Source: Ignavibacterium sp. | GTDB lineage: Bacteria; Bacteroidota; Ignavibacteria; Ignavibacteriales; Ignavibacteriaceae | Reading direction: 5' to 3' | Length of the DNA: 64,000 nt | NCBI GenBank assembly: GCA_032027145.1 | Contig: JAVSMP010000001.1 | Location: 2,361,116 to 2,425,115 of the forward strand | In this document: positions 53,801-63,200 of the stretch, piece after piece | How positions within the stretch are numbered: position 1 is the stretch's first letter | Layout: every line of letters begins with the position of its first letter | Notes under the pieces: model-generated | Seen by the model: the letters and a program-made list of their open reading frames with translations, nothing else | Databases searched by the model: none | Told to the model about the DNA's origin: nothing | Made by a program: the position numbers and the translations under genes

Positions 53801-54010
53801 AATCCGTGGTCCCTGTCCAGGGTATTCGGTTAAAATTATTACTTGAACATCGCTTAAATCGGGAAGTGCATCTATAGGCGTATTAGCCACAGCCCATATT
53901 CCTGCGAATATTAAAGCTGTAGTTAATATTATAACCATTACTTTATTATTTATTGACCATTCAATAAGTTTGGCAATAATACTTTCTTTATTTCCGGTGC
54001 CAGGTACCAT
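50822..54010 (-). CDS. cusA: CusA-type copper/silver efflux RND transporter
   Basis: A 1062-residue inner-membrane proton antiporter subunit. It has the two RND repeats, NTPIDALPDLSDVQVII in the N-terminal periplasmic entry, and the TM4 motif SLGGIAIAIGAMVDASIILVEN. The segment PIKTRIDMLSTGIKTPVGIK matches E. coli CusA around its methionine ligand (Met623 there, Met678 here) and SENARPNTWVFVDL matches its periplasmic domain. So it is assigned to Cu(I)/Ag(I). It forms a tripartite pump with the CusB and TolC-like proteins encoded upstream. GGAG precedes the ATG. Confidence 0.95.
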   Translation of the reverse strand: MVPGTGNKESIIAKLIEWSINNKVMVIILTTALIFAGIWAVANTPIDALPDLSDVQVIILTEYPGQGPRIVEDQVTYPLTTKMLSVPYAKDVRGYSMFGYSMVYIIFEDGTDIYWARSRVLEYLSGLKGALPDGVSPQIGPDATGLGWVYQYVLQSDKKDLQELRSIQDFFLKYELTSIPGVAEVASIGGYVKQYQVNVDPTKLASYNIPLQKVKMAIQRSNNDVGGRLMEMGEMEYMVRGLGYIKNEEDLKNISIGVSPNTGSPIYLRDVASIGIGPELRRGLAEWNGEGETVGGIIIIRFGENALAVIDKVKERLEELKKSLPPDVKILPAYDRSTLINSAIDNLKMTLTEETIIVALIIIAFLLHFRSSFVAIFTLPTAVLVSFLIMKLQGINANIMSLGGIAIAIGAMVDASIILVENAASHMSEDQDKPKEKQRPHWNIIMESAKEVGPSIFYSLLVITVSFLPVFTLEQQEGRLFKPLAFTKTYAMGAAAILAVTIVPVLLGYFVRGKMRKEEDNPITRFLVKLYHPVVDFVMKRRYWVMGTALAVILVTIIPFTKIGSEFMPPLYEGDLLYMPTTLPGVSITKAREILQQTDKIIASFPEVETVFGKIGRAETATDPAPLTMIETTIQLKPKDQWREGMTPEKLIEELNNAVQISGLTNAWTMPIKTRIDMLSTGIKTPVGIKIAGPDLNILQDLGKQVEEVIKTVPGTRSAYAERSVGGNYVDFNIDREAIARYGLNIQDVQDVFMSAVGGMNITKTVEGIERYPVNLRYQRDYRENIESLKRVLVPIPGGGNIPLEELGNIEVVKGPPMIKSENARPNTWVFVDLTVSDIGSFIEDAKSAIDKHITLPPGYSIKWSGQYEYMERASAHLSLVIPLTLLIVIVLLYMNTKSMLKTGIVLLALPFSLVGAIWFLYLAGFNLSVAVWVGIIALLGVDAETGVVMLLYLDISYEKFKKNGLLKTMADLKESIFEGAVKRVRPKMMTVLTTMLGLLPILIGVGVGSDTMKRIAAPMVGGILTSFIMELTVYPAIFYALKRREVRKMWKEQEQLNPAVN

Positions 54011-54028
54011 CCAAAATCTCCAGTGTTT

Positions 54029-55738
54029 TTATTTTACTTTAAATTCGTTTTCAATTAAGTTTTTCTTTGCTTCATCAAGAGTAACTTCCTGCAACTCCAT
54101 ATTGCAAATAGGGCATCTACCGGGTTCATCAGAAATTACGTTCCAATCCATAACATCCTGAAAAACTTTTCCATCTTTATTTTTATCAATTGCTTTCAAA
54201 TCAATTACTCCGGTTCTTATTAATGGGGAAGAATGTTCATGACCGGAATGAGATTCCATATCTTTATTCATTTCCTTATCACTTTGTTCCGGCATATCCA
54301 TTTCTTCTTTATCAGCATCAGACATTGTATCAAGTTTATGTTCGGGTGTTTCTTCTTTCTCCGGTGTTTTTAATTTATCAGCACCTTTAAACTGACTAAC
54401 TGCAGCTCTCAGATTACTCTCCGAATCAATTAAGAATTGAGCTGATGTTACTATCTTACTTCCTTCAGATAATCCTCTTATAACTTGATAATATCCATCT
54501 GAATAATCACCTAGAGTAATTTCCTGCGGTTTGAATTTTCCTTCACCCAATGCAAGAATTATTATATCTTTTCTTCCGCTTCTTATTACAGCATTTTCAG
54601 GTATAACCGGTTTAACTCCTAAATCTTTTCCTTTAATAACTACGTTGGCAAACATTGAAGGTTTCAGTTCGCCTTTAGTATTGGGAATATCTATTCTTAT
54701 CTTTACTGTTCTGGTTTTCGTTTCAAGTGTGGGATAAATGAATGATACTTTCCCTTCATAGACTTTTCCGGGGAAGTAATTAAATCTAATCTCAGCTTTA
54801 GAGCCTTCTTTTATTTTAGAAAGTTCATACTCATAAACGTCCGCTGTTAACCATAGATTAGAAAGATTAGCAATTTTTAGGAGCGGCATACCAGCCATTA
54901 TTTTCTGTCCATCCAGAATATTTTTTTCTAAAACGGTTCCGCTGCTTTGTGCATAAAGTGTAACATAAGTTTTTACTTCACGTGTCTCTTTAATTTTTTC
55001 AATGTCGCTTTCAGGTATTTCCAAAAGCTGAAGTTTTCTGACAGCATTCTTTAAAAGCTCATCGCCGCTTTCGCGAACCTCATCGAAACTTGTCTTGTTC
55101 ACCGCTTTCTGATAATTAAGTGCTGTAATCAACTCCTGTTGGGCAGCAACGAGTTCAGGGGAGTATATGTCCATCAGCTTTTGACCTTTTGTAACAGGCT
55201 GACCTGTATAGTTTATGTAAAGATTTTCAACCCACCCGTTAACTCTTGTTGTAACTATATACTCTGTTTTTTCATTGGTGGTTAAGATTCCATTTGTAAC
55301 AACTTCTGAGGAAAGACTTTTCTTTTCTACAAGCGCAGTTTTAACATTCATATTTTGAACAACTGTTGGATCTATTGAAACAATGCCTTCAGCGCCTGCT
55401 GCATCTTCATAAACGGGAACCAGATCCATCCCCATTTTTGATTTTCCGGGTGCATCATAAATTTCATTTGGGTCCATCGGGGCGCGCCAGTAAAGAATTT
55501 TTCTTTCTCCACTAATCGTAGATGACCCTGTTCCTTTTTTCGGAAGCAATTTCATACCGCATATAGGGCAATCCCCTGGTTCTTCGGATATTACGTCAGG
55601 ATGCATTCCGCAGGTGTAAAGCTGTTTCTCAGATGTGTTTGTTGAACTATCCCCACCGTTAGATTCAATTATAAAGTACAATCCAACTGCTATTATTATA
55701 AACGCAAGTCCAATTATTATTATGATTTTCTTTTTCAC
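54029..55738 (-). CDS. cusB: CusB-type membrane fusion protein with three metal-binding modules
   Basis: A 569-residue periplasmic adaptor with GTG start (AGGAG upstream). After an N-terminal anchor (residues 4-22) come two heavy-metal-binding motifs: YTCGMHPDVISEEPGDCPIC (residues 41-60) and a degenerate one (YWRAPMDP ... KMGMDLVPVYE, 84-110). The adaptor core follows (barrel-sandwich hybrid, beta-barrel IRFNYFPGKVYEG, membrane-proximal domain). Residues ~475-505 are Met/His/Asp-rich. Residues ~506-569 (DLKAIDKNKDGKVFQ ... RCPICNMELQEVT) duplicate the C-terminus of the protein encoded at 48971-49414. Confidence 0.94.
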   Translation of the reverse strand: MKKKIIIIIGLAFIIIAVGLYFIIESNGGDSSTNTSEKQLYTCGMHPDVISEEPGDCPICGMKLLPKKGTGSSTISGERKILYWRAPMDPNEIYDAPGKSKMGMDLVPVYEDAAGAEGIVSIDPTVVQNMNVKTALVEKKSLSSEVVTNGILTTNEKTEYIVTTRVNGWVENLYINYTGQPVTKGQKLMDIYSPELVAAQQELITALNYQKAVNKTSFDEVRESGDELLKNAVRKLQLLEIPESDIEKIKETREVKTYVTLYAQSSGTVLEKNILDGQKIMAGMPLLKIANLSNLWLTADVYEYELSKIKEGSKAEIRFNYFPGKVYEGKVSFIYPTLETKTRTVKIRIDIPNTKGELKPSMFANVVIKGKDLGVKPVIPENAVIRSGRKDIIILALGEGKFKPQEITLGDYSDGYYQVIRGLSEGSKIVTSAQFLIDSESNLRAAVSQFKGADKLKTPEKEETPEHKLDTMSDADKEEMDMPEQSDKEMNKDMESHSGHEHSSPLIRTGVIDLKAIDKNKDGKVFQDVMDWNVISDEPGRCPICNMELQEVTLDEAKKNLIENEFKVK

Positions 55739-55752
55739 TTTTATTGCTCCTG

Positions 55753-57012
55753 TTAAAATTCTATTCCTGTTAAAAATTCAAGTTCGTTAATTTCTTTTAG
55801 GTATTCTGATTTTAACCTGTAAAGGTTTGTCTCTACCTGGTATAATTTATTTTGTGCATCAACTACGTTGATAAAATCAATCTGTGCAACCTGATAGCTT
55901 GAAAGAGATGCAGAATAAGTCTGCTGTGCCTGGGGAAGCAAAGCTTCTTCAATCAGCTTTATTCTTTCCTGCAGAGTGTTAAGCTTTGCAATTGATGATC
56001 CAAAAGTTCCGTTTAGCATTTGTAAAGATGCCTGATATTGTTCCTCATACATATTCTGCATTGCTTCTGCTTCTTCAACTTTTGCGGTTACTTTGCCTCC
56101 ATAATTAAGCGGTATGGAAAGACCAACCATAACAGAAAAGAAATCATCCAGAGGCATATTTGTTTTTTCAATTTTATCTCTGAATGAGTACTGCAATGAC
56201 AAATTGAAGTTGGGATAGTAATCATATTCTGCAAGATCTTTCATCAACTCAGCTTTTTGTTTTGCTAATTGAATACCTTCGAGAAAAGGTCTGTAAGATT
56301 TAGCGAGAGAATCAAGCTTATTCTGAGTAATTTTTAAATATTCAATTGAAGGAAGGTCATTTGTATAGATAAATGATTGAGCATCTCTTAAAAGCTGTGC
56401 ATTTATCATTGAAACGAGAGAATTTTCTTTGCTCTTCATCTCTTCAATTCTATCTGTAATATTTGTTATTTCAAGTTCAACTTTTAAAAGGTTCTGCTGG
56501 CTTGCCTTCGAAACGGAGTAATTAGCTCTGACAACTTCCGCTATATCTTTCAATAATATTTTGCTCTCATTTGCAACGTCAATTGCTTTTCTGACGAACA
56601 CCAGTTCCCAATAATTCTGGGAGATAATCTTTTTGATTTCATTCTCTGAATCTGATATTTCTTTGGTAACAATTTCAGCATCTTTTTCAGCTACATCCGC
56701 AACAGAGCCCAGCTTGCCCGGAAATGGAAAAGCCTGGCTTAAACCGACTATTTTTCCTGTCATTGGTTCCTGTGTAAAAGAAAATGAATTAGTGGGTAAG
56801 TTCATTAACCCGAGAGTAAGCATCGGGTCGGGCAAATTTGAGTTTACTTCAATCCTGCTCTCAGATGCATTATACTTTGCTTTTAACATTTTTAATTTGG
56901 GACTAACCAGAAGTGCCTGGTTTATTAAAGAATCGAGAGAGCTATCATTTGTTTGTGAATAGGAAGAAATAATTCCTGCAAACAGAAGAAACAATACAAG
57001 AGCTTTAGTCAT
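55753..57012 (-). CDS. TolC-family outer-membrane channel (CusC-like)
   Basis: A 419-residue outer-membrane efflux protein with signal peptide (MTKALVLFLLFAGIISSYS). Two OEP repeats: alpha-helical hairpins with long coiled segments and beta strands around PDPMLTLGLMNLPT and FNLSLQYSFRD. The C-terminal helix EINELEFLTGI is a normal ending. 14 bases separate it from the adaptor gene, so it completes the tripartite copper/silver pump. Confidence 0.92.
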   Translation of the reverse strand: MTKALVLFLLFAGIISSYSQTNDSSLDSLINQALLVSPKLKMLKAKYNASESRIEVNSNLPDPMLTLGLMNLPTNSFSFTQEPMTGKIVGLSQAFPFPGKLGSVADVAEKDAEIVTKEISDSENEIKKIISQNYWELVFVRKAIDVANESKILLKDIAEVVRANYSVSKASQQNLLKVELEITNITDRIEEMKSKENSLVSMINAQLLRDAQSFIYTNDLPSIEYLKITQNKLDSLAKSYRPFLEGIQLAKQKAELMKDLAEYDYYPNFNLSLQYSFRDKIEKTNMPLDDFFSVMVGLSIPLNYGGKVTAKVEEAEAMQNMYEEQYQASLQMLNGTFGSSIAKLNTLQERIKLIEEALLPQAQQTYSASLSSYQVAQIDFINVVDAQNKLYQVETNLYRLKSEYLKEINELEFLTGIEF

Positions 57013-57026
57013 AAAAATTTCCTGAT

Positions 57027-57125
57027 TTATCTTTTTTTATCCTTAAAAACTTTTAAAAAAGTAACAATTAATCCGGTCGTAAAAACCAGGTAACCCAAAT
57101 ACCATATCAAACCATTTTCAAACAT
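57027..57125 (-). CDS. 32-residue membrane micro-protein at the head of the Cus operon
   Basis: ATG at 57125 opens MFENGLIWYLGYLVFTTGLIVTFLKVFKDKKR, broken here by description: a single helix of about 20 residues and a basic tail. It ends 14 bases before the TolC-like gene and is the operon's first ORF. No strong ribosome binding site was seen. Together with the micro-ORF at 50411 it suggests small helper proteins of the pump. Confidence 0.5.
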   Translation of the reverse strand: MFENGLIWYLGYLVFTTGLIVTFLKVFKDKKR

Positions 57126-57501
57126 TTATTTATCACTACTTTTCAACATTTGAAATTTCTTATGAAACTCTGATGCCAAAGAAAAAACTATGGAATTGAT
57201 TTGAAAAGTGAATTTTTAGTTTTGATTTTTAAAGCGGTTTTTTAAGGAGTTTAAATATTTTTAAAGTTCTTAAAAGTTCGAGTGCTAAAATATTTTAGTT
57301 GATTTAAAAAATGCCCGGCTATGTGTGCAGCCGGCATTTTAAAAGTAAAAGACGCTTATTTAACAACATAAAGCCGTAAGATTAAACAGCTATTAAAAAT
57401 GAAATTCTTAATAGCAGGAATAGGTTTTTTAACAACAATAATTGATTGTCATTATTAATTAACCTTTCATAAATAATAAGAAATCATTATATTTTCAGCC
57501 A
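57126..57501. promoter_or_regulatory. Divergent control region between the two efflux operons
   Basis: 376 AT-rich bases with no gene. Apart from the hairpin at 57307 it holds GCTATTAA (57389) paired with TTAATAGC (57408), and repeated TTTTTAACAACA/TATTTAACAACA stretches (near 57358 and 57426). Promoters of both operons must be here. No regulator gene is adjacent; the P-II proteins are the only regulatory candidates in view. Confidence 0.45.
57307..57340 (-). promoter_or_regulatory. Leader hairpin with T tract upstream of the Cus operon (possible attenuator)
   Basis: AAAATGCC(C)GGCT pairs with AGCCGGCATTTT over an 8-base loop, one bulge. On the minus strand the stem is followed by TTTTTT, i.e. 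a terminator shape, yet no minus-strand gene lies upstream of it. The only transcript it could end is the leader of the minus-strand operon starting at 57125, so attenuation is a possibility. Confidence 0.5.
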
Positions 57502-57963
57502 ATGAAGAGAAAGAATCTAAATATTTTTAAAAGTATTGTTGAGCGTGTCGCTGTTCGAAAAGTATTTCTGCAGATATTTGTTATTCATCTTTTGCTTGCA
57601 CATGTTGTATTACAAAGTTATGTAATTTGTTTCGAAAGTGATGGACGTGTAGTGCTGGAAAGTATGGCTAACAAACAATACTGCTGTGCTACTATTATTT
57701 CGTCATCAAACAATACTAACTATTTAGAAGCAAATATTAATGAGGAATGTAATCTTTGTGAGGATGTTGCTATAACCGAAAATTGTGATGAAGAATATTC
57801 AGTTACCGTAAAGAAATACCAGCCATTAAATTCTACAATATTAATTGATTTTAACAATCTTAATGTTTCAAGTGAAGAAAAAAAATCTACTTTAATAACA
57901 CAAGAAATAAACTACAAATCGACACAACTCGATTCATATAAAACTGTTCTTCTTCTGATTTAA
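57502..57963 (+). CDS. Cysteine-containing exported protein heading the second efflux operon
   Basis: A 153-residue protein with a basic N-terminus and a hydrophobic segment (residues ~20-42, IFVIHLLLAHVVLQSYVI). The mature part has CFESDGRVVLE, KQYCC, ECNLCEDVAI and a later Cys, so at least six cysteines. The CFESDGR context is reminiscent of small exported proteins found at the head of czc/cus clusters in this lineage; the family is not named. It may bind metal in the periplasm. Confidence 0.65.
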   Translation: MKRKNLNIFKSIVERVAVRKVFLQIFVIHLLLAHVVLQSYVICFESDGRVVLESMANKQYCCATIISSSNNTNYLEANINEECNLCEDVAITENCDEEYSVTVKKYQPLNSTILIDFNNLNVSSEEKKSTLITQEINYKSTQLDSYKTVLLLI

Positions 57964-58025
57964 TCCTACTCTTGTTCTTACTCCACAAAATCCATTAATA
58001 AATTTTAAGACCATTTGGAGAATGT

Positions 58026-59291
58026 ATGCGCATTATAAGTGTATTAGTTCTCTTGTTATTAAGCTTGATTGTTCAGACAGGTGCACAACAAGGGAATGAT
58101 TCAATTAAAAATCAAACAGAAGAAATAACAATTACTGAAGCAGTTGAAATTGCCTTAAAAAACAATCCGAATCTGAAGGCATTTGAATATGAGTTAACTT
58201 TTCTCGAGAAACAAAAAATTCAAGCCGGGCTAATTCCCAATCCCGAAGCGAATTTTGAAGCAGAAGATTTTCTCGGCGGAAAGGAATTAAGCGGCTTCAA
58301 AGGAAGTCAATATACTCTTTCAGGCAGCCAGCTTTTTGAGCTTGGAGGAAAGAGAGGCAGCCGTTTAAATCTTGCTGAAACTGAAATTGTCTCCTCAAAG
58401 GGAGAGTATGAACTGCTAAAGCTTGATGTTATTGCCAGCGTCAAATCAACTTTCTTTTTGTTGTTTCAAATTCAAATGCAGATTGAGCAGCAAAGAAAAT
58501 TTGTTGAACTCAATGAAGATATTCTGAAAACTATTTCAGAACGTGTAAAAGCAGGACGAACTTCTCCGGCTGAAGAATCAAAAGTAAAAGTTGCTTTGAT
58601 TAACAGCCAGATAGAATTGCAGCGTCTGCAAAGAAGTTATTTATCGGTTCAAACAAGATTAAATTCTTTATTGGGTACAACTGGAAAAAATCTGGTACCA
58701 TCTACGGATTTGTTTGAAAATCTTCTTACGCCGCCAAACAAAGAAAACGTGCTACAAGATTTAGAAAATATTCCTTCAATAAAAAACCTAAATAATGAAA
58801 CTAATATCAGAAAAGCACAGCTTGAGTTGGAAGAATCACAGGCAATTCCGGATTTAACGGCAAGCTTGGGCGTAAGATATTTGAATGAACTGAAAACCAA
58901 TTCATTTGTTGCCGGAGTTTCAATCCCGCTTCCTTTTTTTAGCAGGAACCAGGGAAACATCCAGGCAGCAGAAGTAAGATTAGAGCAAATAGATGCAATT
59001 AAAAATGCACGAAGGTTAAATGTAATAGCAAAATTAAATACAGCTAATAATAATCTTTTGAGTTCTTACAATAATTCGCTGCAGTTGAAGAACAACATCA
59101 TCCCCGAAGCGGAGAATGCATACGAGATAACAAGACAAGGATATATACAAGGAAGATTTGCTTTTATTGATTTATTGGATGCACAGAGAACATTATTTGA
59201 AACCCAAACGCAATTCTTGCTTGAGTTGGCAGATTATTACAACGCATTGATAGAAATAGAAAACATAACAGGGAAAAATTTAATAAAATGA
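58026..59291 (+). CDS. TolC-family outer-membrane channel (CzcC-like)
   Basis: A 421-residue outer-membrane efflux protein: signal peptide (MRIISVLVLLLLSLIVQTGA), two OEP repeats with long helices (ITITEAVEIALKNNPNLKAFE, one word over by design so cut), PDLTASLGVRYLNELKT, and SFVAGVSIPLPFFSRNQGN, typical of CzcC. Its stop overlaps the ATGA of an in-frame alternative start for the adaptor gene. It completes the second pump. Confidence 0.92.
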   Translation: MRIISVLVLLLLSLIVQTGAQQGNDSIKNQTEEITITEAVEIALKNNPNLKAFEYELTFLEKQKIQAGLIPNPEANFEAEDFLGGKELSGFKGSQYTLSGSQLFELGGKRGSRLNLAETEIVSSKGEYELLKLDVIASVKSTFFLLFQIQMQIEQQRKFVELNEDILKTISERVKAGRTSPAEESKVKVALINSQIELQRLQRSYLSVQTRLNSLLGTTGKNLVPSTDLFENLLTPPNKENVLQDLENIPSIKNLNNETNIRKAQLELEESQAIPDLTASLGVRYLNELKTNSFVAGVSIPLPFFSRNQGNIQAAEVRLEQIDAIKNARRLNVIAKLNTANNNLLSSYNNSLQLKNNIIPEAENAYEITRQGYIQGRFAFIDLLDAQRTLFETQTQFLLELADYYNALIEIENITGKNLIK

Positions 59292-59314
59292 AAAAGTATT
59301 TTGGAGAAAAACAA

Positions 59315-60280
59315 ATGAAACTAATAGGAATATTGTTCATAACATTATTAGTAGTTTTTGCAGCCGGATGTTCCGATGAAAAAACAGAGATTGAAGGTGT
59401 TGAAACAGAAGAACATAGCAAAGCTGAAACGCAAAATGAAAATGAAGAGCATTCGGAAGAAATTGTTCTTACAGAAGAAACAATGAAAGAATTCGGAATT
59501 GAAGTTAAAGAAGCTGGACCCGGAATAATAAAAACACACATTGATTTAACCGGTGAAATAATTGCTGAACCTTCGAGAATTTCACATATAATTCCGCGGT
59601 TTAATGGTATAGTTAAAGAAGTTTATAAAACTGTGGGCGATAAAGTAAAAAAAGGAGAAACTCTTGCCTTAATAGAAAGCAATGAAAGTTTAACCACCTA
59701 TGAGGTTCAATCATTGATAAGCGGAACAATAATAGAAATGCATATGACACAGGGTGAACTGATTGGAAATGAAGCACACGCTTTTACAATTGCAGATCTT
59801 GATAGAGTCTGGGCTAATTTTAATATTTATCAAAAAGATCTTGGAAAAATCAGAGGCGGGCAGAGAGCGCTTGTTTCGGTTGGTTCAATGGATATTGAAG
59901 AGACGGGAACCATTTCCTATGTGAGTCCTATTGTTGATGAAAAAACAAGAACAGCCACCGCAAGAGTAATATTGAATAATCAATCCGGTAAATGGCTGCC
60001 AGGGATGTTCGTGACTGCAAAAGTATATGCAAGCGAAAAAAAATTTCCGATAGTAGTTGAAAAAACAGCATTGCAAACTTTAGAAGAACAGATAGTTGTT
60101 TTTGTAAAAGATGAAGATGGCGGATTCAAGCCTCAAGTTGTAAAAACAGGTAATGAAAATGATGATAATATTGAAATTATTAGTGGATTAAAAGCTGGCG
60201 ATCAATATGTATCTAAAAATTCATTCATACTCAAAGCCGAGATATTGAAAGAATCTTTCGGCGGCGGACACGGACATTAA
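59315..60280 (+). CDS. CzcB-type membrane fusion protein (lipoprotein)
   Basis: A 321-residue periplasmic adaptor. The ATG at 59315 has GGAG 9 bases upstream and gives a lipoprotein signal (MKLIGILFITLLVVFAAGC); an ATG at 59288 in the same frame is less likely. Short core: biotinyl-lipoyl-like LIPRF/VKEVYKTVGDKVKKGETL, hybrid and barrel (VSPIVDEKTRTATARVIL), membrane-proximal part. An acidic, His-containing stretch (EEHSKAETQNENEEHSEEI) near the N-terminus and a C-terminal GGGHGH could bind divalent metal. Confidence 0.93.
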   Translation: MKLIGILFITLLVVFAAGCSDEKTEIEGVETEEHSKAETQNENEEHSEEIVLTEETMKEFGIEVKEAGPGIIKTHIDLTGEIIAEPSRISHIIPRFNGIVKEVYKTVGDKVKKGETLALIESNESLTTYEVQSLISGTIIEMHMTQGELIGNEAHAFTIADLDRVWANFNIYQKDLGKIRGGQRALVSVGSMDIEETGTISYVSPIVDEKTRTATARVILNNQSGKWLPGMFVTAKVYASEKKFPIVVEKTALQTLEEQIVVFVKDEDGGFKPQVVKTGNENDDNIEIISGLKAGDQYVSKNSFILKAEILKESFGGGHGH

Positions 60281-60291
60281 AAGGAGATGAA

Positions 60292-63200
60292 ATGAATAAA
60301 ATAATAGATTTTGTATTAAAGAACAGACTTCTGATTCTTGTTTTAGGAATAATAATAATGGCTGCTGGTTATTTAAGTTATAAGCAGCTTCCAATAGATG
60401 CTTTCCCGGATGTTTCACCTTCACTTGTTCAGGTTTTTACAGTTACAGAAGGATTAGCGCCGGAAGAAGTTGAAAAATATGTTACTTATCCTATTGAAGT
60501 AACAATGAACGGTCTGCCAAATCTTGAAACCATAAGATCTGTTTCAAATTTCGGCTTATCGGTTGTGAATATATATTTCAAGGATGGAACCGATATTTAT
60601 TTTGCAAGGCAATTAGTAAACGAGAGACTTACTGAAGCAAGAGAACAGATACCGGAAGGTTTTGGTGATCCGCAGATGGGACCAATATCAACCGGAATGG
60701 GCTTGGTTTTGTTTTATTATCTTGATGATACTACCGGCACATATACACTTGAAGAATTAAGAACAATACAAGACTGGCTGATAAAATACCAGCTTCAAAC
60801 AGTTCCCGGTGTTACAGAAGTGCTTGGTATTGGCGGATATGAAAAACAGTTTCAGGTTGCTATAGATCCGAATGCACTACTGCGCTATGATGTGACTATA
60901 AATGAAATTGTTGAGAAGATAAAAGCAAATAATTTAAATGTTGGTGCACAATTTATTGAAAAGGATGCTGAAGAATTTGTTGTCCGGTCTGTCGGGCTAA
61001 CACAAAAAATTGAAGACATTGAAAACATTATAATAAAAGCTGAAGATGGAATACCCATTTATCTTTCCCAGTTGGCGGATGTTGAAATAGGTGGTGCAAT
61101 CAGGCGGGGTGTTCAAACAAGGAATGGAATTGGTGAAGTAGTTTCGGGTATGGTAGTGAAATTGTACGGAACAAACTCTTCTACTGTAATTAGCGCGGTT
61201 GAACAAAAGCTTGCTGAAATAAATAAAATACTTCCGGAAGGAATAAAAATAGTTCCTTACTACGAACAAAAATCACTTGTAGAATCTGCAGTTACAACGG
61301 TAACAAATGCATTATGGCAGGGAATAATTTTAGTAGTAATTATTCTGATGATTTTTATGGGATCTCTGCGCCCAAGCATAGTGGTTGCACTGTCAATACC
61401 CTTTGCTATTCTTTTTGCGTTTATTGGGATGAGCTACTTTAATATTTCAATAAACCTTATGTCCTTCGGCGGGCTGGCTATTGCCATTGGAATGATGGTG
61501 GATGCGACAATTGTTTTGGTGGAAAATATTGACCGGCTGAAACGAGAATCTGGTAAAGAAGAAAACTTCATTCATATTATATCTGTAGCAGGTAAAGAAG
61601 TAATCCGTCCAATTACTTTCGCAATAATCATTATTATTGTTGTCTTTATTCCGCTGTTTACACTTCAGGGTGTTGAAGGAAAAACATTCAGTCCCCTTGC
61701 ATATACCATTGCACTTGCGATGCTGGGGTCATTAATATTTGCCGTACTAATTGCTCCGGTTCTTTCTTCTTATTTAATGAGAAGAACAAAAAAAGAAATC
61801 AACAGCAATAAAGAACAAAAAGAATTATGGATTGTATTACAACTGCAAAAAGTATATGAACCGGTTGTAAGATTTTTTGTGCGAAGAAGAATAATTGCAG
61901 TAATGCTGGCTTCATTAATATTATTATTCGGAATAATAATTTTTCCTCAGCTTGGCTCCGAGTTTACGCCAACCTTGCAGGAAGGAACTATTGTAATGAG
62001 GATGTCAATGGCTCCGTCAATATCGTTAACTGAAAGCACAAGATTAACATTGATTGCCGAAAGAAGATTAATGAAAATACAGGAAGTAGCAGGAGCAGTT
62101 ACAAGAATTGGCAGAGGTGAAGTGGGTGCTCATACGGACCCAATAAATAGTGCGGAAATGTATGTACTTCTTAAGCCCAAAGAACAATGGCGGCGCGATA
62201 TGAGTCAGGGTGAATTAGAAGAAATTATTCGTGAAGAATTTGGAGAAATACCGGGCGCGCTTGTTAACTTCACTCAGCCGATTCAGATGACTGTTGATGA
62301 ACTTCTCGAAGGTGTAAGAGCAGAATTGGCTATCAAATTATTTGGCGGTGACCTTGAAGTTTTAAAGAATGAAGCAGAAAAAATTGCTTCGGTTATCAGA
62401 ACTGTAAAAGGAGCCGAAGATGTTCAGGTTGACCAGGTAACGGGTGCACCGCAGTTAAAAATTGTGATAAACAGACATAGCATAGCCCGTTACGGAATTA
62501 ATGTTGAAGATGTGCAGCAGGTAATTAGAACAGCGGTAGGCGGAGAAACTGCAGGACAAATATTTGAAGAAATAAGAAGATTCGATATACTAGTCCGATT
62601 CACACCCGAAGCAAGATTAACGGCAAGCGACATTGGTAAAATACTTATTAAAGCACCAAATGGGACAAATGTGCCGCTAAGTCAGCTTGCTGAAATAGAA
62701 GAAGTAATAGGACCGAGACAAATAACCAGAGAAAATAACCAGCGGTTTATAACTATACAGGCAAATGTTGTTGGTAGAGATATAGGTTCATTTGTTGAAG
62801 AAGGACAGCAAGTAATCGAATCAAACGTGAAGCTGCCAGCCGGCTATCTTGTAACGTGGGGCGGACAGTTCAGACTTCAGCAGGAAGCAAATAAAAGATT
62901 TGCAGTAGTTATTCCGATCACGTTACTTCTGATATTTTTATTACTCTTTTTCAATTTTGGATCCGTTAAAAACTCACTGCTTATTCTTTTGAATATTCCG
63001 CTTGCGTTAATCGGCGGTGTAGTAGGGCTCTGGATAACAGGACAAAATCTTTCTGTTCCTTCCTCGGTTGGCTTTATTGCGTTATTTGGCGTCGCATTAG
63101 AAAACGGAATGATACTCGTTACTTATTTTAATCAACTGATGAGAGAAGGTTTAAAAATAGATGAAGCGTCGGTTAAAGGAGCTTTGTTAAGAGTAAGACC

